Origin: Bidens hawaiensis
Taxonomy: Eukaryota; Streptophyta; Magnoliopsida; Asterales; Asteraceae
NCBI GenBank assembly: GCA_021521415.1
Contig: JAIQDT010002050.1
Location: forward strand, 186,001-250,000
Length of the DNA stretch: 64,000 nucleotides
Direction of reading: 5' to 3'
The translations under genes were made by a program, and so were the position numbers. Shown one piece after another: positions 57,514-64,000 of this stretch (within the stretch, counting starts at the first letter, position 1; each line of letters starts with the position of its first letter). Under the pieces are notes generated by a model, which ran no database searches, was not told the DNA's origin, and saw nothing but the letters and a program-made list of their open reading frames with translations.

Positions 57514-59455
57514 CGTATCCAAAGATACATATTCATACTTAGCCTATTACCTTTCTTTCATACATACATACTTTCATCCATACATATTCGTTTAAAAGAG
57601 CATTTCGCCATATAACCATCGCAGATATTGTTAGGGTATGTTCCCTACATTTTCAGATAGTATTATGGTATGTACCCTACATTACGTAGATATTATTAGG
57701 GAATGCTCCCTTTTTTAAACATACATTACAATCCAATAACCATACATACCTTTCCTTAAATAAATATACTTTCATACACACTCATTTCATTACGTACTTT
57801 CATACATATTTATCTCATATTATTACATCCCCTGACGATACGTGCAATATCTGAAGATCGTTCACACACCGACAAGCATTCATTCATCACATTCATACCA
57901 TATTATCCCGTCAATCATCATACCATACACTTACCATTTAAGGTAAGTGTATTAACATTCACATTGAGTATGCACACATCCTCGAAAACATAACAAGGAA
58001 TGGGCTAGAAACTCACCTGAGCTCGGTTACGTTCGGAGTTAATGGTAATCCCTTTCTTTAGTTGTGCACGACTAACTGTATAACAATTACACTTATCAAT
58101 TACTCTCACTACCCATATCGTATTTCTAGTTTAATTGTAACCCTCAATGAACAGGGGTCCGGGGGCAGCGCCCCTGGCAACTGGGTTCTAGAGGCGGCAG
58201 ACCCTAGCAGGGTCGAAGGGGCAGAGCCCCCTAGCTTGGGTTAAGCTGTCAGGCTAGCTTGGAAAAATTTTATTTTCACTAACTGTCTTAACACAAATTA
58301 CATTGAAATTCTTAAACTATTATTTAATTCGCTAACTCATTCGTTATAACGAATAGGCTCTGATTAAGCCTCATTCGTTATCCCATTCGTTATGACGAAT
58401 GGTTCCATTCATTATAATGAATGGTTGATCTGGGATGAATGAGTGCACAACGAAGGGCTAAGGCCATTCGTGCTTACCATACGACGAAAGGGGAGGCTCA
58501 TTCGTTACTGGAGCATACAGATTTAACTAATGACTTGATTCGTTGTCCTAATTATGGCCATAATGGGCAAATAACGGATGATGAGTGCCATTCTTTAATT
58601 CATTAAGACGGATAAAGGGTTCATTCATCATGAAGACACGCGAATGTGTCCTATTCGCTATGGTTTTCTAACGAATAATCACTGATTAGTTCAACATAAC
58701 GAATGAGAATCAGTTCTTATCCAAAACTTTGACTCAGAGGTCAAAGTCAAAATTGATATAAAAACACCTATCAGTCAATTGAACGAGAATTGCAATTAGA
58801 CCCCAAATCACCATGAAACAACATAAACTTGGCATCAATAGCCTCGTACAAGCAGCGCTAACAACCTCCAAGTATCCAATAGGCCAAACATTCGTGTTTA
58901 AAAGGTGTTTTGATTGATTTTTACTTATGCTTCATCATAACGTCGATTAACCTATCAAATGTTAATGGATTACACCGTGAATCAGTTCGTTTGATTCGTT
59001 TTTACCATATTCATATAGATCTAGGATTTCTTAAACGAACCGAACATAAATGAACAATTTCCCGTTATAAACGTACCTTTAAGGAATTGGTTTTCACGAA
59101 CACGATCTAAGTTTTATGTTGGTTTTGGCTCGTTACGACGTTCTAGCACCAACAAGCTCGGGTTTTCACCTTAGGATCTTGGCTCGGGATGTAGGAGGGT
59201 GTTTGTGTGTGTGTGTGTGTGTGTGTGTTTTAAGGTGTAGGCTATGGTGAAGAGATGGATAAAAATGGAAAGAATTAGGGCTTAAGGGGTATTTATACTC
59301 CTTTAAGCCCATGGACCTAAGGCCCATTACCAATCCTTATTCCATCTTTTAATGTCCAAGCCCCCCTCTTATTGTTTATTTAGCTAAACTGATACACAGC
59401 ACGCTAATAAAAATGAAATTTCCTTTATTAATATTATCGAAAGTAGGATGTTACA
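56981..59455 (-). mobile_element. 3' LTR of gypsy element G4 (minus strand)
   Basis: 2475 bp, TGTAACAGCTC to GATGTTACA on the + strand. On the minus strand TATAAATA is the complement of 59290-59297. Downstream of it lie AACGAATG/CATTCGTT palindromes (58323-58710), the same motif as in copia element E2. A (TG)n run is at 59203-59228 and (CA)n(TA)n at 57482-57514. The preceding tgatg (56976-56980) would be the TSD; its partner is outside the window. Confidence 0.8.
58323..58710 (-). repeat. AACGAATG palindromic motif array in G4 LTR
   Basis: CATTCGTTAT and ATAACGAATGG in both orientations, with variants such as CATTCATTATAATGAATGG. Confidence 0.8.
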
Positions 59456-59538
59456 ATTCTTCCCTCCTTAAAGAGGTTTCGTCCCCGAAACCTAACTATT
59501 ACTTAAACAATCCTTGGTAAAACTTGCGCGTCTCATCT
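59456..59538 (-). other. G4 polypurine tract and end of pol
   Basis: On the minus strand AAGGAGGGAAGAATT (complement of 59456-59470) abuts the LTR. Confidence 0.75.
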
Positions 59539-62500
59539 TCAACTTCCCATGTGGCATCCCGATCCTTTACGATGCTTCCATATCACCTTCACCAAAGGGA
59601 TGACTTTGTGACGGAGTTGCTTTTCCTTGCGGTCAAAGATCTCTACAGGCTGTTCGATATAGTTTAACTGTTCATCAACCTCAATGTCTACTAATGGCAC
59701 ATGTGACGTGTCATCAGCTATGCATGTTCTCAAATAAGAAACATGAAAGGTAGGATAAATTCCTTCTAGATCCTTGGGTAAATCTAGCTTGTAAGCTACT
59801 TCACCCACACGATCTACAATCTTAAACGGTCCAATGTACCTTGGGCTTACTTTCCTCTCTTCCTGAAACGAATAATTCTTTTCCAAGGCGAGACCTTGAG
59901 CATCACATTGTTACCAACGTTAAACTCGATCAGTCATCGCCGCTTATCAGCATATGACTTCTATCGGTCTTGAGCAGCTTTCATTCTTGCCTTGACCTGA
60001 TCGAACCTTGACGAGGTTTCTTGCACAACTTCCAAACTTCTAACCTCTTTCTGATCAATCTCTCCTAAACATACCTGGGTCCTACATTGTCTACCATACA
60101 ACATCTCAAACGGTGGCATACCAATACTCTAATGGTAGCTGTTGTTATATGAGAACTCTGCCAGATGCAGATGATCATCCCAACTTCCTCCAAAATCTAA
60201 AGCACAAGCATATAGCATATCCTTAAGGGTTTGGACAGTCCATTCAGACTGCCCACCTGTTTGAGGATGATACCACGTACTGATGTTCAGTCTTGTTCCC
60301 ATAGCTTCATGGAACTTCTTCCAGAATCTTGAAGTAAAACGAGTATCTCTATCAGACACAATCAATAACGGCACACCATGTTTAGCCACATCCACTTTTA
60401 CGAACACATTTGCTAAGGTTTTTGACAAGATGGCCTCACGTATAGGCAGAAAGTGAGCATTTTTCGTTAAACGGTCGACAATCAGCCAAATGGTATCATG
60501 ATGTTTACCTGTACAGGGTAGCTTAGTTATGAAATCCATGGTGATGTGTTCCCATTTCCATTCAGGTATCTCTAATGGCTGCATCTTCCCATAGGGCTTC
60601 TGGTGCTCTATGGGTTAACCACTTACTGATATAATCTACTAGGTTAAGCACTTACTGACATAATCTACTACATCATTCTTCATACTCAGCCACCAGTAGT
60701 CTCTCTTTAGATCGTGATACATCTTGATGGATCCCGGATGAATCGAGTATCTCGACTTGTGAGCTTCATCTAGGATTCGACCTCTAAGACTTCCATGGCG
60801 TGGAATCCACATGCGGTCAAACCTAGTCTTCACACCATGACTGCTTTCCATCAGCTTGTCTTGCTATCCGAAGATTCATTCCTTTTTCACTAGCCCTTCA
60901 TTTATAAGCACCTCAGACTGTACTTTGATGATTTCTCTAAAGAGATCTAAGTTAATTATCAACTTATATGACTTCACTGTGTTAATGACTTATTCGTTCT
61001 TACGGCTTAGCGCGTCAGCAACTACATTAGCTTTACCAGGGTAGTATTTGATATCACAGTAGTAGTCCTTTATCAACTCTAACCATCTTCTCTATCTTAT
61101 GTTTAAATCTTTCTGCTCAAAGAAGTACTTTAAACTCTTATGATCCGTATAAATGGTACACTTAGTACCACACTATTTAATGTCTCTATATCTTGAGAGC
61201 ATGCACTACTGTTGCTAGCTCTAAAACATGTGCCGGGTAGGTACTCTCATGAACCTTTAACTGTCTAGACGCATAAGCTATAACCTTTTCTCGTTGCATT
61301 AGCACGCAACCTAACCCACGATGCGAGGCATCAATACAAACAACCAAATCCTCATCACCATCGGGTAGAGAAATGAGTGGAGCTTGTGTGAGTCTTTTCT
61401 TAAATTCCTCAAAAGCTTCTTCCTGAAACTTACCCCAACTGAATACTATAGACTTTCAGGTCATACCGGTTAACGGTGTGGCTATCTTGGAGAAGCCTTC
61501 GATGAATCTCCTATAATAGCCAGCCAACCCTAAGAAGCTTCGTATATCAGTCGGGTTCTGCGGAGTCTTCCAATTAATTACTGCCTTAATCTTAGTTGGG
61601 TCCACAGTAATTCCTTTAGGATTGATTACGTGACCTTGAAATTGCACTTCACGCAACTAGAATGCGCATTTTGAAAACTTAGCATACAACTTCTCTTCCT
61701 TCAAAGTCTCCAATACTTCTCGTAGATGCTTAGCGTGGTCAGATTCGCTCTTGGAATAAATCAATATATCATTAATGAAAACGATAACTGACTTGTCTAC
61801 ATCGGCCGAAATACCTTATTCATCATGTCCATTAATGATGTCAGGGCATTCGTTAGACCGAATGACATCACGAGGAACTCGTAGCTTCCATACCGCGTCC
61901 GAAATGTTGTCTTAGGGATGTCTACTTCCTTCACCTACAGCTGATGATAACCTGATCTTAGGTCTATTCGTGAGAACCAACTCGAACCTTGTAGTTGATC
62001 AAACAAATCATCGATCCTTGAAAACGAATATCTGTTCTTCACCGTAAGCTTGTTCAACTCAAGATAGTCTATACACATTCTCATACTTCCATCCTTTTTC
62101 TTAACAAACAACACCGGTGCGCCCCATGGGGAAACACTCAGTCTTATAAAACCTTTATCAAGGAGTTCTTGTAGTTGGGACATCAATTCTTTCATCTCAG
62201 ATGGCGCCAGGAGGTAAGGTGCTTTTGCGACATGCTGTGCTCCTGGTATTAAGTCTATATGAAATTCTACCTCTCGCTCCAGTGGCAACCCCGGAAGGTC
62301 CTCAGGGAACACTTCTGGGTGGTCGCACACAACAGGAACATCTTTCACTTCCTTCATCGCTGCTATAGCTTTGACAACATACGCCAGGTAGGCACCGCAC
62401 CCTCTCCTTAACAAACCCTCGGCTTTTATCATCAAAATGACATTAAGTCCTGAACTTTCTTTATCACCATAAACCATCACTATACCACCATCCGAGGATT

Positions 62501-62542
62501 TTAACCTTATCAACCTACTCTTACAAACTATGGAGCCTCGAA
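59539..62542 (-). pseudogene. pol: G4 gypsy pol, decayed
   Basis: Reading right to left: RT begins in 62615-61935 ([11 protein letters not shown]) and continues in broken frames, with the catalytic box FINDIL (AAT, complement of 61771-61773) replacing the first Asp. 61656-61456 holds the RT end ([18 protein letters not shown]). RNase H (61440-60860) is scrambled. 60851-60639 is the zinc finger (DEAHKSRYSIHPG). The integrase core is open in 60584-60129 (ITMDFITKLP, SDRDTRFTSRFW, PQTGGQSEW) with Asp to Gly and Arg to Trp changes near the Glu. 59886-59539 is the C-terminal domain (VSPRYIGPFKIVDRVGEVAY, VIPLVKVIWKHRKG), cut by a shift. Confidence 0.8.
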
Positions 62543-63166
62543 CTAAGATAGCCAATCCATTCCCAAAACCACATCTAACCCTCCTAAGGTTATAACATAC
62601 AGGGTAACAGAGCACTCACGTCCCTCTAACTCTATTTTACAATCCTTAACCATTCTCATTACTCTAACCGCGGTTTCACTAACGGTTTCTAAGGTAAAAG
62701 TTTCAGGCAATTGAAAACATTTCATTTTCGCTAACTTACTAAATGTCGTAGCTGCAAAATTTCTATTTGCACCTGAATCAAACAATATAGAAGTGGAAAT
62801 ACCGTTTACTAGAAACGTACATGTGACAACATCTGGGATCTGCTTGGCTTGTTCCTGAGTCAGCATGTAGGCCCTAGTCCTCGGCCTAGCCTGATCACCA
62901 TCCTTTCTCTCATTTCCTCCAGCTTCACCACCCGTACAATCCCTCGCTAGGTGACCTGTCTGCCCACACCTGTAACACGTGGGCTTTGCATGGCAATCCT
63001 GAGCAAAATGCCCCATCTTACCACATTTGTAACAAGCGTTCGACCATAACCTGCATTCTCCACCATGGGATTTTCCACACTTATGGCACACATCAGAACC
63101 AGTGCCCCACTTGCACTCACCAGCGTGCATTTTTTCGCAAGTCTTACACGACTTCTTCTCCCACAC
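62543..63166 (-). pseudogene. G4 zinc-knuckle and protease segment
   Basis: 207 open codons. Several Cys/His motifs, two of them perfect CCHC knuckles (CYKCGKMGHFAQDC, CYRCGQTGHLARDC), precede a protease with ILFDSGANRNF and VVLGMDWLS. Upstream Cys/His pairs (CKTCEKMHAGEC, CHKCGKSHGGEC) make four finger-like units, more than the one or two usual in gypsy Gag. It is separated from gag by a stop and from RT by a frameshift. Confidence 0.8.
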
Positions 63167-63208
63167 CTTATGTCTCTTATCTCTAAGGTTCCATGATTGG
63201 GTATCGGG

Positions 63209-64000
63209 TCACTTAGCAGTAACAACCCATTTCTTCTCTTTCTTCCCTTCTAACACCACATCATCCACAGCCAGGTCATCGTAAACCATCTCTGCAAGTT
63301 CGACACCAGAGTCAAAGGTGCAGACGTTCAGTGGCAGTCCTCTTATGTAGCACTTGATCCTTTTAGATTCAGTATTAACCATGTCGCAAACCAACCTCGA
63401 TATGCGGTTGAACTCAGTGGTATACTCGCAGTGTTTCATCCTTCCCGCCTTCAGTTTCAAAAACCTAATTTCAGCCATCTCGACCTCAACATCGGTACAA
63501 AAACGTTTCATGACCATCTCCTTTAGGTCATCCCACCACATGGCCTTAATTTCTTCTCGAGTCTTCCTCTGCTCTACCGACTCCCACCAGTACATAACTT
63601 CATCTCCGAACGACTGGGTAGCATAACCCATTGCTTGGTCGGGACAACACTCGCTAATTCGGATAACCATGTCCATGGCGGTTATCCATTGGAGAGTAGC
63701 GATTGCATCCCCCAAACTAGTCAGCTTCGGTGGGTCGCAACCTTTGAACGACTTATAGTTACACCCACATCGTCCTCTCTTTCTCTCATTAACTTTCACA
63801 GATCAAACCTCACTCGAATCACCTTCCCCATCATAAGCTTTCTTAACATCATCCCCTGCCCTCTCAGCGGTCCTCACATGGCTTCCAGCCGACTTTTCAG
63901 GTTGCAGGTTTTTCACTGCAGCAGCTACAGCTTGAGCAATGACAACATGAACCGCATGATCAAGTTGATACCCCTCATTGCTTGGATTTTGCCCAGATGC
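63209..64000 (-). pseudogene. gag: G4 gag, partial at window edge
   Basis: 63799-63209 holds the Gag core (FKGCDPPKLTSLGDAIATLQ, YWWESVEQRKTREEIKAMWW, FLKLKAGRMKHCEYTTEFNR). A TGA near 63803 separates it from the N-terminal part (AQAVAAAVKNLQPEKSAG), which runs to the window end. The 5' LTR is not in the window. Confidence 0.75.

Overview
The window looks like repeat-dense nuclear DNA of a flowering plant, made almost entirely of nested LTR retrotransposons. I found no single-copy host gene, rRNA, tRNA or CRISPR array. The evidence is plant-type Ty1/copia and Ty3/gypsy polyproteins, primer-binding sites matching plant initiator tRNA-Met (TGGTATCAGAGC) or the Tat/Athila tRNA-Asp type, and 5-bp target-site duplications (TSDs). 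A eudicot, perhaps Asteraceae, is my guess; it is weakly supported.

Layout. 1-5043 is the 3' end of a + strand Sirevirus-like copia element (E1). It seems to sit in the LTR of an old Tat/Athila gypsy element (5044-6464, PBS 5740-5759, broken gag). 6465-9776 is the LTR and leader of another gypsy element (G0), continuing after an insertion into a decayed gypsy polyprotein (G1). G1 is split over 21849-22619, 33471-34933 and 52704-54105. It was interrupted by E2, a minus-strand Sirevirus-like copia element (9777-21848, TSD aagag); by X, a solo LTR (22620-33470, TSD gtgga) that itself carries gypsy element G2 (24558-33194, TSD tatat/tatac); and by S, a solo LTR (34934-52703, TSD cctgt/catgt) that carries EA. 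EA (35063-49873, TSD gtatg) is a 14.8-kb copia element with 428-bp LTRs differing at two positions. It is the youngest and the only one with open gag, pol and extra ORF. 54106-56980 is an LTR, PBS and start of gag (G3), cut by minus-strand gypsy element G4 (56981 to beyond 64000).

How it works together. EA encodes Gag, a complete Pol (protease, integrase, reverse transcriptase, RNase H) and a 927-codon protein downstream of pol. Its 5' region is composite: LTR A, then a PBS and leader, a foreign-looking LTR (B), the PBS and leader again, a third PBS, then gag. The other elements are decayed: all three legible gypsy RT catalytic boxes have lost the first Asp.

Most worth following: (1) splice-acceptor-like signals just before the ORFs of E1, E2 and EA, with a strong donor in EA gag that would join Gag to Pol in frame; (2) family-specific CpG-containing palindromic motif arrays next to the TATA box in several unrelated LTRs, one motif (AACGAATG) being shared by a copia and a gypsy element; (3) the composite leader of EA; (4) a conserved non-coding block after pol in E1 and EA.
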